Assembly (NCBI GenBank): GCA_001829495.1 | Contig: MIBJ01000048.1 | Coordinates: 8,882-68,573, forward strand | Direction of reading: 5' to 3' | Length of the DNA stretch: 59,692 bases | Source: Spirochaetes bacterium RBG_16_49_21 | GTDB taxonomy: Bacteria > Spirochaetota > UBA4802 > UBA5550 | Shown: in pieces, positions 42,557-52,894 of the stretch | Numbering within the stretch: position 1 is the first letter of the stretch | Layout: every line of letters begins with the position of its first letter | The notes under the pieces: generated by a model | What the model saw: only the letters and a program-made list of their open reading frames with translations | Databases searched by the model: none | What the model was told of the DNA's origin: nothing | Position numbers and translations under genes: made by a program

Positions 42557-45500
42557 ATGAAAAAAGTAAAATATATCGGCCGTATACTCCTCTTTGCTGT
42601 TTCCCTTTTGCCTTTCTATGAGCCGGCGACGCCGGGCTGGCTTTCGCAAGCTCGAATCCTCGCAAAGACCGGATACTTCACACCTCCGGAAAAGTACGAA
42701 AGTTTTGCCGATAAATGGAAGATCGTGGCCGGGTTTGACGAAAAGGGGAAGCCCCGCTCAGCCCTGGCCGCCGTGGAAGAGATACTGGCCCTGGCGCAAA
42801 AGAAGCGCAATGCGCCCCAGATCGTCAAGGCCCAGATACACCGGGTCAAGTATCTCATGACCATCGGCGAAAAGGAGCATCCGGACATCCTGGCTATGCT
42901 GGAGAATGAGACAAGCAGGGCCGCCTTTCCGGAAAAGCAGATCCTCCAGTCTATTCTTGCGGACGCATATTGGAATTATTTTTCAGCAAACCGGTATATG
43001 TTTTATAGCAGAACGCAGACCAGGAATTTTAAAGAAAACGACATCTCCACCTGGAGCCTGGACAGGATTTTTTCCCGGATCATCACTCTGTACCGGGCAT
43101 CCCTTTCAGAGCCCGAGGACCTCAGGAAAATCCCCCTCGGCCTCATCGACGAGATACTGGTCAAGGGAAACGTGCCCCGGGTCTGCCGGCCGACGCTGTA
43201 CGATTTTCTGGCGCATCGGGCAGTCGACTTTTTCATGATCGAGGAGAACCAGCTTGCCAAGCCCGCTCATGATTTCGAGATCGATTCAGCGGATTATTTC
43301 AAGCCGGCTGAGGATTTCGCGCGGCTCCCAATAACCGGCAATGACCCGTCGTCGCTCCGGTATAACGCGGCCCTTATTCTGCAAGACCTTACGCGAATCC
43401 ACCTGAAAGGCCGTTACGCTGACCCGGACGCCCTGGCGGAGGTGGAACTGAAGCGGCTTAAATTCGCCCTGGACAAGGCAGTTATGCAGGAAAAGGACTC
43501 CCTGTATATCAAAGCCCTGCGGGCCCTTGAGAATAGATTTGCCGACAGGCCCTGCTCAGGCCTGGCCTCGTATGAGATCGCGCAATGGTACCGCGCTAAA
43601 GGGAATGAATGGAAGGATGGCGACCCGGATGATCACCAATGGTCCATCAAGAAGTCCGTTGAAATAGCCCGGGAGGTGATCCGGCGATTTCCCGATTCAG
43701 AGGCTGCTTTACTCTGCAGGCCCCTTACGGTTATCGACAAAAGCCTCTCAATCGTAACGGAGAAGGTCGACGTCCCCTCCCGGCCGTTCAGGGCTTTGGT
43801 CAAATATAAGAATATCGGACTGCTCTATCTCAGGACAGTCAGGCTCTCTCCCGGCTTGACGGAATACCTGGGCGCGGGCAATGATACCAACGAACAAAAA
43901 GCCGCCCGGCTCGCCGCCATGGATCCGGTGAAGGAATGGAGCCTCTCTCTCCCCGATAACGGAGACCTGCGCGAGCATTCGGCTGAAATAAAGATCGCCG
44001 GCCTTGCCCCCGGCTCCTATGCACTGCTCGCCGGTACCGATAAATCGTTTTCATACAACAAAAACGCGGTCGCGTTCATGGTCATGGCCGTATCAAACTT
44101 AAGCTTTGTTCACCGGGTCTCCCCATCCGGGGGCGCACTGTTTTATATTTTTTCGCGCGACCGGGGCCTGCCGCTCGAAAACGTAAAAGCCACGATAATC
44201 GAACGCAGGTATGATTATTCCGTAAGCAGGTATGTCACCAGGATTACCGGCAGGCTTGCGTCGGACAAGAACGGCTTTCTGCGGTTCCCTCTCGGCAGGG
44301 ACCGGCGCTATTATTACGGCGACATGAGCATCATACTCGAAAAGGACAACGATTCCCTCAAATCTGAATTTTACAGCCATGCGCACGGGCAGGAGAGCCC
44401 GTCCGCACATCAAACCTATTTTTTCACCGACCGCTCGCTCTACCGGCCGGGGCAGATCATATACTTCAAGGCGGTACTGCTTAAGCGTGCGGGAGATAAG
44501 CGCTACGCGATCATGCCGGATCATGAAACAGTCGTCGAGCTCATCGACTATAACCAGCAGAAGATAAGCAGCCTTACGCTGCGCAGCAACCGATACGGCA
44601 CGGTGAGCGGCGTCTTTACCGCGCCGTACGGCGTACTCACCGGAGAGATGACGATCCAAAACAGCTCGGGATCGGCCGTCATCAGGGTCGAGGAATACAA
44701 GCGTCCGAAATTCGAGGCCGGATTCGAGCCGGTGAAGGGCAACTACCGGCTGGGCGATACGATCACGGCCAGGGGATATGCGCGCTCTTATTCCGGCGCA
44801 CCCCTGTCGGAGGCGCAGGTGAGATACTCGGTAGTGCGCAGGGTTTGGTTCGTGTACCGGTGGTGGGGATGGTACTTTCGGCGCTTTAACAATCAAGTAA
44901 CCGTTATTAAAAAGGGAGAGACCCGGACCGGAGCCGGCGGCGAGTTTTCCGTAGGCTTCGCCGCTCTTCCCGATCCGAGAATACCCCGGTCCGAGCAGCC
45001 GGCCTTTTACTATGAGATCCACGCGGACGTGACCGACGTCAACGGAGAGACCCACGGCGCTGACGCGAGCATCAGGGCAGGGTATACCTCGCTTGTTCTG
45101 GATGTCGCGAATCTGCCTGAAAGCATCGACTCAGGCAAAAGGCTTTTGCTTGAATTGCGGACCGCCAATTTGAGCGCCGAGTTCGTTCCGGCAAAGGGCG
45201 CTGTCGCAATCTTCCGTATAAAGGAGCCGGAGCGGCTCTTAAGACCGCGGCTTTGGGACAAGCCTGACCGGTTCGTCATACCCAAGAAGGAGTATATCAC
45301 GGATTTCCCCCATGATATTTATAACGACGAGAACGATATCCGGTCCCGGGGCGTGGATAAGAAGTTTTTTTCAGCGGATTTTGACACGGCAAAGAGCAGG
45401 ACTGCCGGGCCGGGCGATATCAGCAACTGGCCCGACGGGGATTACCGTGTGGCAATAGATACGGCGGACGTCAACGGCGAAAAAATCCATTATGAACGAT

Positions 45501-48500
45501 ACTTCTCCGTATATTCCCTGAAAAATGAACCTTTTACCCAAAAGAAATTATTGCATCTCGTCCTGCTGCAGACGAGCGTCGAGCCCGGCTCCGACGCAAA
45601 GCTCCTGGTCGGTTCATACGCACGAAACGCGCGTTTGATTCTGGACATCGTCCGAAAGGATAAAACAGAAAAGAGAATAATAAGGCTGGATTCCGCCAAA
45701 AAGCTCGTAACGATTCCGGTCAGGGAGAGCGACCGGGGGAACATCCATTACCGGTACGCGCTCGTTAAATACGGCCGCCTCATGACCGGAAACGGCACCA
45801 TCTCGGTGCCCTGGAGTAACAAGGAGCTCAAGATCGAGTTTGCGACTTTCCGGAATAAGCTCAAGCCGGGGGAAAAAGAGGAATGGCGGATAAAGGTATC
45901 CGGGTCCAAGGGCGAAATGGCGGCTGCGGAGCTTGCCGCGTCCATGTACGACGCTTCGCTTGATTCCCTGTATCCTCATTACTGGTATTTTGATGCGAAC
46001 CTTTATTTCTATGATTATAACCATTTTCAGAGCAACGCCGCCTTTTCGGTCATGCACTCGAACCTTGCCGCCGTAGACTGGAATGATTACTATTCTTCGC
46101 ACTACCGGGAGTATGACACGCTGGACCTGTTCGGCACCTATTTCTATGCCAGGGGCAGGGGATACCGGTATTACAAGAGCAGCCGGAGCCGTGGCACGGC
46201 CATGGATGAAAGCGTGTCCGGGGCGGCAAAGGATGGTGATCAAAGGGAAGAGGCGGCACCTTCAGAGCCGGAGGCGGAAAAGATAAAAGGCCGGATTTCG
46301 GCTGAAGATAAAAAACAGCCTCTCGCTGCCGGGAAAAGGGAGCCGGCCGCCGGAGAGGTTCAGGTCAGGAAAAACCTGAGCGAGACCGCGTTCTTCTATC
46401 CTCATCTGATGACGAATGATCGGGGCGAGGTGATCGTGTCCTTCAAGGCTCCCGAGGCGCTCACCCGGTGGAAAATACTCGGGTTTGCCCACACCGCCGA
46501 TCTGAAATCCGCTGTGTTCGCCAATGAGCTCGTCACCCAGAAAGAGCTGATGGTTACCCCCAATCTGCCGCGGTTTTTCCGGCAGGGCGATGCGGTCGTG
46601 ATCAGCTCAAAAATATCCAACCTCACCGAGAAGAAGCTCTCCGGCAGGGCGGAGCTTTTTCTTTTCGACGCGGTGACCATGAAGCCGGTTGATCGCGAAT
46701 TTTCAAATACAAACGGCCGGCAGGACTTTACGGTGCCGGGAAAAGGGAATGCCGCGGTGAGCTTCAGCGTGAAAGTCCCCGAGACTATTGCGGCGGTGTG
46801 CTGGAGGGTCGTGGCCCGCGCCGGGGATTTCAGCGACGGAGAGGAGTCGGCCCTGCCCGTGCTGTCGAACCGGATCCTGGTGACCGAGTCGATGCCGCTT
46901 CCGGTGGGCGGGAACCAGAAAAAGAATTTTCAATTCGTCAAGCTTATGAACTCCGGGAAATCAAAGACCCTGTCCCATTACCGGCTTACGCTGGAATTCA
47001 CCTCCAACCCGGTCTGGTACGCGGTCCAGGCGCTCCCGTATCTCATGGAATTTCCGCATGAATGCTCCGAGCAGCTCTTCAGCCGCTTTTACGCCAACAG
47101 CCTCGCGTCGCATATCGTCAACTCGAGCCCGAGGATAAAAGCAGTGTTTGACCGGTGGCGGGAGAGCGGGGCCCTGCTCTCAAATCTGCAAAAAAACGAG
47201 GAGCTCAAGTCGGTCATTCTTCAGGAGACGCCGTGGCTCCTGAACGGCGCAAGCGAAGAGGAGAGCAAAAAGCGGGTGGCCGTCCTCTTTGATCTGAACC
47301 GGATGGCGCATGAGCTGGACCGGGCCTTTGCAAAGCTAAAGCAGATGCAGGGTGCAAGCGGCGGATGGCCCTGGTTTCCCGGTCTTCCGGAAAGCCGCTA
47401 CATCAGCCAGCATATCCTTGCCGGCCTGGCCAAGCTCCGTGCCCTGGGCGCGGCTGCCGCCTCCCCGGCCAGGACCTCCGGCATGACCGGCAAGGCGGTC
47501 GCGTTCATCGACGAGCAGATGAAGCAGGACTATGATTATCTTGTCCGGAACAGCGTCGATCTGAAACAGAAACATATCAGCTATATCATCTATCATTATC
47601 TATATACCCGGAGCTTTTTCAAGGAGATCCCGGTCCAGGAAAAATATAAGGAGTCCTTCGGCTACTGGAAGGGCCAGGCGAAACGGTACTGGCCCGAGGA
47701 AGGGCCGTACGCCAAGGGCCTGGCTGCAATCGCCCTGTACCGGTTCGGAGAGGAAAGATCCTCGGCGGAGATACTCGAATCACTCAGGGAGCACGCCATC
47801 TACCATGAGGAGCTCGGCATGTACTGGAAGGAGAATGTCGGGGGCTGGTGGTGGTGGGAGGCGCCTGCCGAAAACCAGGCCCTGCTCATCGAGGCATTCG
47901 AGGAGGCGGGCAGCGACCGGAAGTCGGCTGACGCGATGCGGACCTGGCTCTTGAAGATGAAGCAGGTCCAGCACTGGGGCTCTACCAAGGCAACCACCGA
48001 CGCCTGCTATGCCCTTCTCATGGGCGGAACGAATTGGCTCTCCGGTGACCGGCAGGCTGAAATATTCATCAACAACAAGAAGATAGATCCGCGCGCCAGG
48101 GGAGCGGGGGTTGAGGCAGGCACCGGATACTTCACGGTGAGTTGGAACAAAAATGAGATCCTACCGGAGATGGGCGCGGTTACGGTGACGAACGGGAACA
48201 GGAATCCAGCCTGGGGAGCGCTCTACTGGCAGTATTTTGAACAGCTCGATACTATCACCGGACACCAGACGCCGCTTAAATTGGAGAAGAGGCTTTTTCG
48301 GAAGAGTTTGACGGACAAAGGCGCAGTTCTGGATCCGGTGACAACGAACACGAGACTCAAGCCCGGCGACAAGCTCAAGGTGCGGATCATCCTCAGGGCG
48401 GACCGGGACATGGACTACGTGCACATGAAGGATCTCAGAGCTGCGGGCGTGGAGCCGGAAAACGTCCTGTCAACGCACCGCTTCCAGGACGGCCTCTACT

Positions 48501-48691
48501 ACTATGAAAGCACCAAGGACGCGGCCACCCACTTTTTTATCGAGCGGCTGCCCAAGGGGACCTATGTGTTCGAATATCCTCTGGTGGTGAACCTGAGGGG
48601 CGATTTTTCAGCCGGAATAACGACCGTTCAGTGCATGTATGCGCCCGAATTCACCTCCCATTCGGAGGGCATACGGATAAGGGTCGAGTAA
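42557..48691 (+). CDS. Bacterial alpha-2-macroglobulin family protein
   Basis: 2044 residues. After a signal sequence (about 1-28, no lipobox) comes a helical N-terminal region, then macroglobulin beta domains (MG, about 420-1000; for example TDRSLYRPGQIIYFKAVLLK, the MG2 hallmark), an A2M segment (SETAFFYPHLMTNDRGEVIV, about 1275) and the thioester domain with HECSEQLFSRF; the Cys-x-Glu-Gln thioester is intact at about 1502-1505. A charged, Ala/Glu/Lys-rich, protease-accessible stretch (about 1215-1270) is a candidate bait region. The family traps proteases in the periplasm. The usual pbpC partner is absent, and its 3' end overlaps a broken toxin gene by 84 bp. Confidence 0.92.
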   Translation: MKKVKYIGRILLFAVSLLPFYEPATPGWLSQARILAKTGYFTPPEKYESFADKWKIVAGFDEKGKPRSALAAVEEILALAQKKRNAPQIVKAQIHRVKYLMTIGEKEHPDILAMLENETSRAAFPEKQILQSILADAYWNYFSANRYMFYSRTQTRNFKENDISTWSLDRIFSRIITLYRASLSEPEDLRKIPLGLIDEILVKGNVPRVCRPTLYDFLAHRAVDFFMIEENQLAKPAHDFEIDSADYFKPAEDFARLPITGNDPSSLRYNAALILQDLTRIHLKGRYADPDALAEVELKRLKFALDKAVMQEKDSLYIKALRALENRFADRPCSGLASYEIAQWYRAKGNEWKDGDPDDHQWSIKKSVEIAREVIRRFPDSEAALLCRPLTVIDKSLSIVTEKVDVPSRPFRALVKYKNIGLLYLRTVRLSPGLTEYLGAGNDTNEQKAARLAAMDPVKEWSLSLPDNGDLREHSAEIKIAGLAPGSYALLAGTDKSFSYNKNAVAFMVMAVSNLSFVHRVSPSGGALFYIFSRDRGLPLENVKATIIERRYDYSVSRYVTRITGRLASDKNGFLRFPLGRDRRYYYGDMSIILEKDNDSLKSEFYSHAHGQESPSAHQTYFFTDRSLYRPGQIIYFKAVLLKRAGDKRYAIMPDHETVVELIDYNQQKISSLTLRSNRYGTVSGVFTAPYGVLTGEMTIQNSSGSAVIRVEEYKRPKFEAGFEPVKGNYRLGDTITARGYARSYSGAPLSEAQVRYSVVRRVWFVYRWWGWYFRRFNNQVTVIKKGETRTGAGGEFSVGFAALPDPRIPRSEQPAFYYEIHADVTDVNGETHGADASIRAGYTSLVLDVANLPESIDSGKRLLLELRTANLSAEFVPAKGAVAIFRIKEPERLLRPRLWDKPDRFVIPKKEYITDFPHDIYNDENDIRSRGVDKKFFSADFDTAKSRTAGPGDISNWPDGDYRVAIDTADVNGEKIHYERYFSVYSLKNEPFTQKKLLHLVLLQTSVEPGSDAKLLVGSYARNARLILDIVRKDKTEKRIIRLDSAKKLVTIPVRESDRGNIHYRYALVKYGRLMTGNGTISVPWSNKELKIEFATFRNKLKPGEKEEWRIKVSGSKGEMAAAELAASMYDASLDSLYPHYWYFDANLYFYDYNHFQSNAAFSVMHSNLAAVDWNDYYSSHYREYDTLDLFGTYFYARGRGYRYYKSSRSRGTAMDESVSGAAKDGDQREEAAPSEPEAEKIKGRISAEDKKQPLAAGKREPAAGEVQVRKNLSETAFFYPHLMTNDRGEVIVSFKAPEALTRWKILGFAHTADLKSAVFANELVTQKELMVTPNLPRFFRQGDAVVISSKISNLTEKKLSGRAELFLFDAVTMKPVDREFSNTNGRQDFTVPGKGNAAVSFSVKVPETIAAVCWRVVARAGDFSDGEESALPVLSNRILVTESMPLPVGGNQKKNFQFVKLMNSGKSKTLSHYRLTLEFTSNPVWYAVQALPYLMEFPHECSEQLFSRFYANSLASHIVNSSPRIKAVFDRWRESGALLSNLQKNEELKSVILQETPWLLNGASEEESKKRVAVLFDLNRMAHELDRAFAKLKQMQGASGGWPWFPGLPESRYISQHILAGLAKLRALGAAAASPARTSGMTGKAVAFIDEQMKQDYDYLVRNSVDLKQKHISYIIYHYLYTRSFFKEIPVQEKYKESFGYWKGQAKRYWPEEGPYAKGLAAIALYRFGEERSSAEILESLREHAIYHEELGMYWKENVGGWWWWEAPAENQALLIEAFEEAGSDRKSADAMRTWLLKMKQVQHWGSTKATTDACYALLMGGTNWLSGDRQAEIFINNKKIDPRARGAGVEAGTGYFTVSWNKNEILPEMGAVTVTNGNRNPAWGALYWQYFEQLDTITGHQTPLKLEKRLFRKSLTDKGAVLDPVTTNTRLKPGDKLKVRIILRADRDMDYVHMKDLRAAGVEPENVLSTHRFQDGLYYYESTKDAATHFFIERLPKGTYVFEYPLVVNLRGDFSAGITTVQCMYAPEFTSHSEGIRIRVE

Positions 48692-48907
48692 CGAGATACG
48701 AGTCACTCCATAAGGAAAACGACTCAATAGAAACCTTCGTACATGTTTAGATAAACGATGCCAGGCTTCAGGATATTGGGATATAAGCTCAATGCCTTTA
48801 TACACCTCTTTAACAAATTCAACTCCGAGGCCTTTCTCGCAGTCTTCATAATAATCAACTGCTTCGCTAAATTCTCGTATGGCCTCAGGATGAAAAAAGA
48901 ATCTCAT
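48608..48907 (-). pseudogene. RelE/ParE-type toxin, truncated at its 3' end
   Basis: The first 68 residues are a clear RelE/ParE toxin (FHPEAIREFSEAVDYYEDCE, then YPEAWHRLSKHVRRFLLSRF and PYGV). After PYGV, near 48703, the frame leaves the family: the expected Y-R-I...IVAVMH-x-RRKPGYW end is missing, and translation would run antisense into the last 84 bp of the macroglobulin gene. So about 30 essential C-terminal residues are lost, and the toxin is probably inactive. It overlaps the antitoxin stop in ATGA. Confidence 0.75.
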
Positions 48908-49128
48908 TTTGCAAGCCGTTTGTGTATTTCGCTGAATACCGCGTCAGCGGGAATCGCTTTTACTTTCCTTTTTTTTAGATCACGAAATCTTTTATCCGCC
49001 TCTCTTGCCCAAAGCTTATCGATAGTTTTATCAACAGGAGGAATTAGACTCTGGATTAATATATCGATGAGTTCCACCCTTTTTTCAACCGGGAGAGAAA
49101 CAGCGTCATCAATAATCGATGTTTTCAT
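48904..49128 (-). CDS. Antitoxin, addiction-module component family (TIGR02574-like)
   Basis: 74 residues from the ATG at 49128 (GAGAGG 5 nt upstream); a longer start at 49194 adds a Lys-rich segment with no support. The sequence DDAVSLPVEKRVELIDILIQ followed by SLIPPVDKTIDKLWAREADK is the short helical addiction-module family that pairs with RelE/ParE toxins. Its stop overlaps the toxin start. Since the toxin is truncated, the antitoxin may be a relic or act on related toxins elsewhere. Confidence 0.8.
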   Translation of the reverse strand: MKTSIIDDAVSLPVEKRVELIDILIQSLIPPVDKTIDKLWAREADKRFRDLKKRKVKAIPADAVFSEIHKRLAK

Positions 49129-49236
49129 AAATACCTCTCTTCCTTTATGCAAAGGTAATATATTAGATTTTTTTTTCAAGTGTTTTATCATCAATATAAA
49201 AGGTATGAGCGCTCGGCCCCTGAATAATTCTCATGA

Positions 49237-49443
49237 AAAAAGGTTGATGCCTCCGCCGAATCGTGCGACCCTGTGGTAGATTTCCGAATATTTGAGATTA
49301 GCTATAAGGAGGCGCCTGATGCAAAAAAAGGTGACGCGATGCTCGATCTCAAGGAGGGGGCTTCCAAGGCCGATCTTCTAAAGGCTATGGAGGGGCATAT
49401 CCTCGGCCAGGGCCAGCTCATGGGCAGGTACCAGCGGTCATGA
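49237..49443 (+). pseudogene. Unrecognised open fragment, probably a gene remnant
   Basis: A frame with coding-like composition runs from a stop at 49234 to TGA 49441-49443 and reads VVDFRIFEISYKEAPDAKKG, then LDLKEGASKADLLKAMEGHI. There is no plausible start or ribosome-binding site, and the family is unknown to me. It may be the 3' end of a lost gene. The rest of the 333-bp spacer 49129-49461 shows nothing. Confidence 0.3.
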
Positions 49444-49461
49444 GCGCTGGTGCCGTAAGCG

Positions 49462-50946
49462 TTACTCCTGCGGCCGCATGGTGGGGAAGAGAAGCACGTC
49501 CCGGATCGACGTTGCCCCCGTAAGCAGCATGACCAGCCGGTCGATCCCGATGCCCAGACCGCCGGTGGGCGGCATGCCGGCCTCGATCGCCTGCACGAAG
49601 TTCTCGTCCATCGGCGGCGCCTCTTTGTCCACGTCGCGGCGCAGCGATTGCTCGTACAGGGTTTTCCGCTGCAGAATCGGATCATTGGATTCGCTGTAGG
49701 CATTGGCGATCTCCGTCCCGTTGATGAAGAGCTCGAATCTCTGGAGAAACCGCTCGTCGTCGTAGTCCGGCTTGCACAGGGGCGTGGTCTCGGCCGGATA
49801 ATGAGTGATGAAGATCGGCTGTACGAGCTTGTCCTCAACCAGAAGCTTGAAGAGATCGTTGATGGCAAGACCGCGGTTGAAGCCCCCCCGTATCTCCGAG
49901 CCCAGCTTGTCAAGCCCGGCCTCCAGATCCCGATCGCTCATTTCCGCAACGCGGAGGCCGGCGTATTCCGCAAGGGCATCTACCACCTTGAGCCTTCTCC
50001 AGGGGGGAGCCAGATCGATCTCCTTCCCCTCGTACGCGATCTTCGCGCTCCCGTTGAGTGCGGCAGCCGTGCCCGTGATGATCTCTTCGGTGAGGGACAT
50101 CATGTCCGTAAAATCGGCGTACGCCTGATACAGCTCGAGCATCGTGAATTCGGGGTTGTGCGTGCGGTCGATCCCCTCGTTGCGGAAGCACTTGCCTATC
50201 TCGTAAACACGCTCCATGCCTCCCACGATGAGCCGCTTGAGGTACGGCTCCAGGGATATGCGCAGGTAAAGCCTTAAATCCAGGGCGTTGTGGTGCGAGG
50301 TGAACGGGGACGCGGCAGCGCCGCCGTACACCGGCTGGAGCACGGGCGTTTCGACCTCGCAAAAATTCTTATCATCCAGAATTTTTTTTATATGCCTGAT
50401 GATCGCGATCCGCTTGATGAAAGTCTCCTTCACGCCCGGGGTCACGATCAGGTCGACGTGCCGGTTCCGGTACCGGAGCTCCTTGTCGGCGAACGCGTCG
50501 AAAACCTCGCCGTCCTTCTCCTTTACGATGGGAAGAGGCCGAATATTTTTTGATAATAGGACAAGATCCGCGATAAAGATCGTTATTTCCCCGGTCTTCG
50601 TCCTTCGTACCGCGCCCTTTACGCCGATGATGTCGCCGATATCGAGCTTGTTGAAGAGCCGGTAGCCCGCTTCGCCGATGCTTTTCTCGGCCACGTAGAG
50701 CTGGATTCTTCCCTCCGCGTCCTGTATGGTGCAGAAGCTTGCCTTGCCCATCACCCGCAAGGCCATTATACGTCCGGCGGCGCTTGCGATTTTTCCGGAG
50801 GATGAATATTCTTCGAAGTTTTCGATTATTCCGGCTGAATAATCGGTAACATCGTATTTATAGGGGAAGGGGTTTATCTTCAATTCTTCCCGTATTTCCC
50901 GGAGCTTGTCCTTCCTGATTTTTATTAAAACGCTTTCGTCTTCCAT
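49462..50946 (-). CDS. lysS: Lysyl-tRNA synthetase, class II
   Basis: 494 residues from the ATG at 50946 (GAGAGGG 6 nt upstream); the in-frame ATG at 50976 has no ribosome-binding site. An OB-fold anticodon domain (about 55-160) is followed by the class II core: motif 2 CFRNEGIDRTHNPEFTMLEL (about 257-276) and motif 3 GLGIGIDRLVMLLT near the end. The enzyme charges tRNA-Lys. It is followed by nothing cotranscribed. A fragment of the GGATTGCTTCGC-type repeat lies in its upstream spacer. Confidence 0.96.
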   Translation of the reverse strand: MEDESVLIKIRKDKLREIREELKINPFPYKYDVTDYSAGIIENFEEYSSSGKIASAAGRIMALRVMGKASFCTIQDAEGRIQLYVAEKSIGEAGYRLFNKLDIGDIIGVKGAVRRTKTGEITIFIADLVLLSKNIRPLPIVKEKDGEVFDAFADKELRYRNRHVDLIVTPGVKETFIKRIAIIRHIKKILDDKNFCEVETPVLQPVYGGAAASPFTSHHNALDLRLYLRISLEPYLKRLIVGGMERVYEIGKCFRNEGIDRTHNPEFTMLELYQAYADFTDMMSLTEEIITGTAAALNGSAKIAYEGKEIDLAPPWRRLKVVDALAEYAGLRVAEMSDRDLEAGLDKLGSEIRGGFNRGLAINDLFKLLVEDKLVQPIFITHYPAETTPLCKPDYDDERFLQRFELFINGTEIANAYSESNDPILQRKTLYEQSLRRDVDKEAPPMDENFVQAIEAGMPPTGGLGIGIDRLVMLLTGATSIRDVLLFPTMRPQE

Positions 50947-50993
50947 AGTATACCCTCTCTGATAGATGACAGTCATTTTTTTTGTAGCATTAG

Positions 50994-51023
50994 CGGATTG
51001 CTTCGCTATGCTCGCAATGACAG
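50994..51023. repeat. Short REP-like palindrome
   Basis: GCGGATTGCTTCGCTATGCT followed by CGCAATGACA; ATTGC (50997-51001) and GCAAT (51014-51018) are inverse. This motif type is common as a short repeat in many bacterial genomes. Only one copy is seen here. Confidence 0.45.
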
Positions 51024-51088
51024 TGAGTTATACAAATAGTCAATTGTTTATTTCGGAGGGAGGTGTCAAATTATTTTTCGGGAAATTG

Positions 51089-52894
51089 CTATACCTCAAA
51101 GAATTTCACATAATCACGGAGCGACTTGGCCAGCTGCGCCAGGTCATCCGCCTTGGCGGTTATCTCCTCGGTTCCCGCAGCCGTGGATTGAGATGCCTCA
51201 TTGATCCCCGACACCGTGGTCACGATCTCGCCGACCGCATTCTTCTGCTCGCGCATGTTATAGCGTATCTCCTCGGCATGGGTCATGACATTCTTTGATT
51301 CCCTGGATATGACGGCGTTCACTTCGGCTTGCTTCTGGAGGAAGGAAGACAGATTTGACATTTTCCGGCTGATGCTGGTGACCCCTTCAATGATCTTCTT
51401 GAAGGATGACACCGCGCCGGTTACCTTGTCCATGCCGCTCTTGATCTCCTCGTTGCTCACCTTGATCAGCGAATCGATGTCCTTGATGCTGGCCGAGGTC
51501 CGGTCAGCGAGCTTGGAGACCTCGTCCGCGACGACCGCGAAGCCCCGGCCCGCGTCGCCGGCCCGGGCCGCCTCAATGGCCGCGTTCAGGCTGAGCAGGT
51601 TGATCATCTCCGATATGTCGTTGATGATGCCGATGATGCTTAGCATCTCATCCGAGCTTTCGGTGATCTTGGACATGCTGTTGGTCATGTCCAAGAGCGT
51701 TGATTCGCCCAACTTTACGTCGGACGAAATCGAATCCGTCAGACGTATCATTTCGCTCATATCCGCCTGTATCCTTTCAGCCGCTGTGGAGAGCTCATCT
51801 ACGGTCTTGATGAGGTCGCTGAACAATTGGTATTGTCTCTCCGCAAGGTTGGATACGTTTTCCACTCCGGCAGACATCTCTTCAATGGTCGCGCTCACCT
51901 CTTCAGTGGAAGTGGCCTGGCTCTGCGTGTTCTCGGAAAAGAGGCGCATCGTGCCTGCGATCAAAGACGACGATTCGTCGATATCTCTGATCGTCTCATA
52001 GATCTTCCGTATTAGGCCGGATACTGTCCTGAGGGTAATGTTGATGCTGCCGGCCATCTCAGCCATTTCACTGCTGGTTATAATCGGAGCTGAGACGTTC
52101 AGTTTTCCCTGCTTGAAGTCGTTCATAACCCCTATATTTTTTTTCACCGCGTTTTTGATCAGGCGTGAGGCGTTGTAGCATTCGTATATGATGGCGAATG
52201 CGAGCCCTCCTATGATTATTGATACATGAAGAAAGATATTGGTGTACTCTCTTATTTTGAGGCTCGAAATGACCAAGAAGCTGCCGAATACGCAGGTGGG
52301 AATTACGGCCACGGCAAAGACCAGAAATAGAATTCGTTGAGGAAAGGAAAACTTCCAGTATGATTCCCTCTCAATCTCGACTCCTATTAATAGTGGATTT
52401 TCCAATATTGCAGCCGTAAAATTTTCAGACACGGAAAAGTAGTGCACCATTGCTATCGGGACGATGATGAGGATGGAGGTGATCACGTTAACAGCCCGAA
52501 GAAGATGGACCCCGAACATCATGACGTTTAAAGAGAAGATGGTCATATCAGCTATTATCCATCTGAGGGCTATGATGATCGCTTCGCTAAAAGGATAGCT
52601 CAGGAGCTTTCTTTTTAGTTTTTTCAGCTCCTCCGCGGTGAGCGGTCGGTCTTCGCGGCGCAGAGATTTAAGAATAGGCCGTAGCTTTATCACCCTGATC
52701 ATGAGGTGGATCAGCACGTTAAAGACTACAAAAAAGAGGCCTACAAGGTTGATCACGGTGCCGGCTGCTTTTTCTTCCGCGGAATATACGGTCAGCATCT
52801 GGGCGTAGTAGATGGTAAGCGGGAAGAGAAAGAGATTGGTGAACCATTCCAATTTTAGCGTCAGTTTGCCGATGGAGGGGTATCGGGAGGTCAT
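51089..52894 (-). CDS. Methyl-accepting chemotaxis protein with multi-pass membrane sensor
   Basis: 601 residues from the ATG at 52894, where AAGGAG lies 6 nt upstream; the longer frame to 52975 lacks support. The N-terminal 270 residues contain about six membrane helices (for example TVINLVGLFFVVFNVLIHLM, IVPIAMVHYFSVSENF) and no large periplasmic ligand domain. A linker follows, then the signalling domain (about 330-601) with the conserved tip EAARAGDAGRGFAVVADEVS. It signals to CheA. A membrane-embedded sensor suggests it detects membrane state, energy or a hydrophobic cue. No che gene is adjacent. Confidence 0.93.
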   Translation of the reverse strand: MTSRYPSIGKLTLKLEWFTNLFLFPLTIYYAQMLTVYSAEEKAAGTVINLVGLFFVVFNVLIHLMIRVIKLRPILKSLRREDRPLTAEELKKLKRKLLSYPFSEAIIIALRWIIADMTIFSLNVMMFGVHLLRAVNVITSILIIVPIAMVHYFSVSENFTAAILENPLLIGVEIERESYWKFSFPQRILFLVFAVAVIPTCVFGSFLVISSLKIREYTNIFLHVSIIIGGLAFAIIYECYNASRLIKNAVKKNIGVMNDFKQGKLNVSAPIITSSEMAEMAGSINITLRTVSGLIRKIYETIRDIDESSSLIAGTMRLFSENTQSQATSTEEVSATIEEMSAGVENVSNLAERQYQLFSDLIKTVDELSTAAERIQADMSEMIRLTDSISSDVKLGESTLLDMTNSMSKITESSDEMLSIIGIINDISEMINLLSLNAAIEAARAGDAGRGFAVVADEVSKLADRTSASIKDIDSLIKVSNEEIKSGMDKVTGAVSSFKKIIEGVTSISRKMSNLSSFLQKQAEVNAVISRESKNVMTHAEEIRYNMREQKNAVGEIVTTVSGINEASQSTAAGTEEITAKADDLAQLAKSLRDYVKFFEV

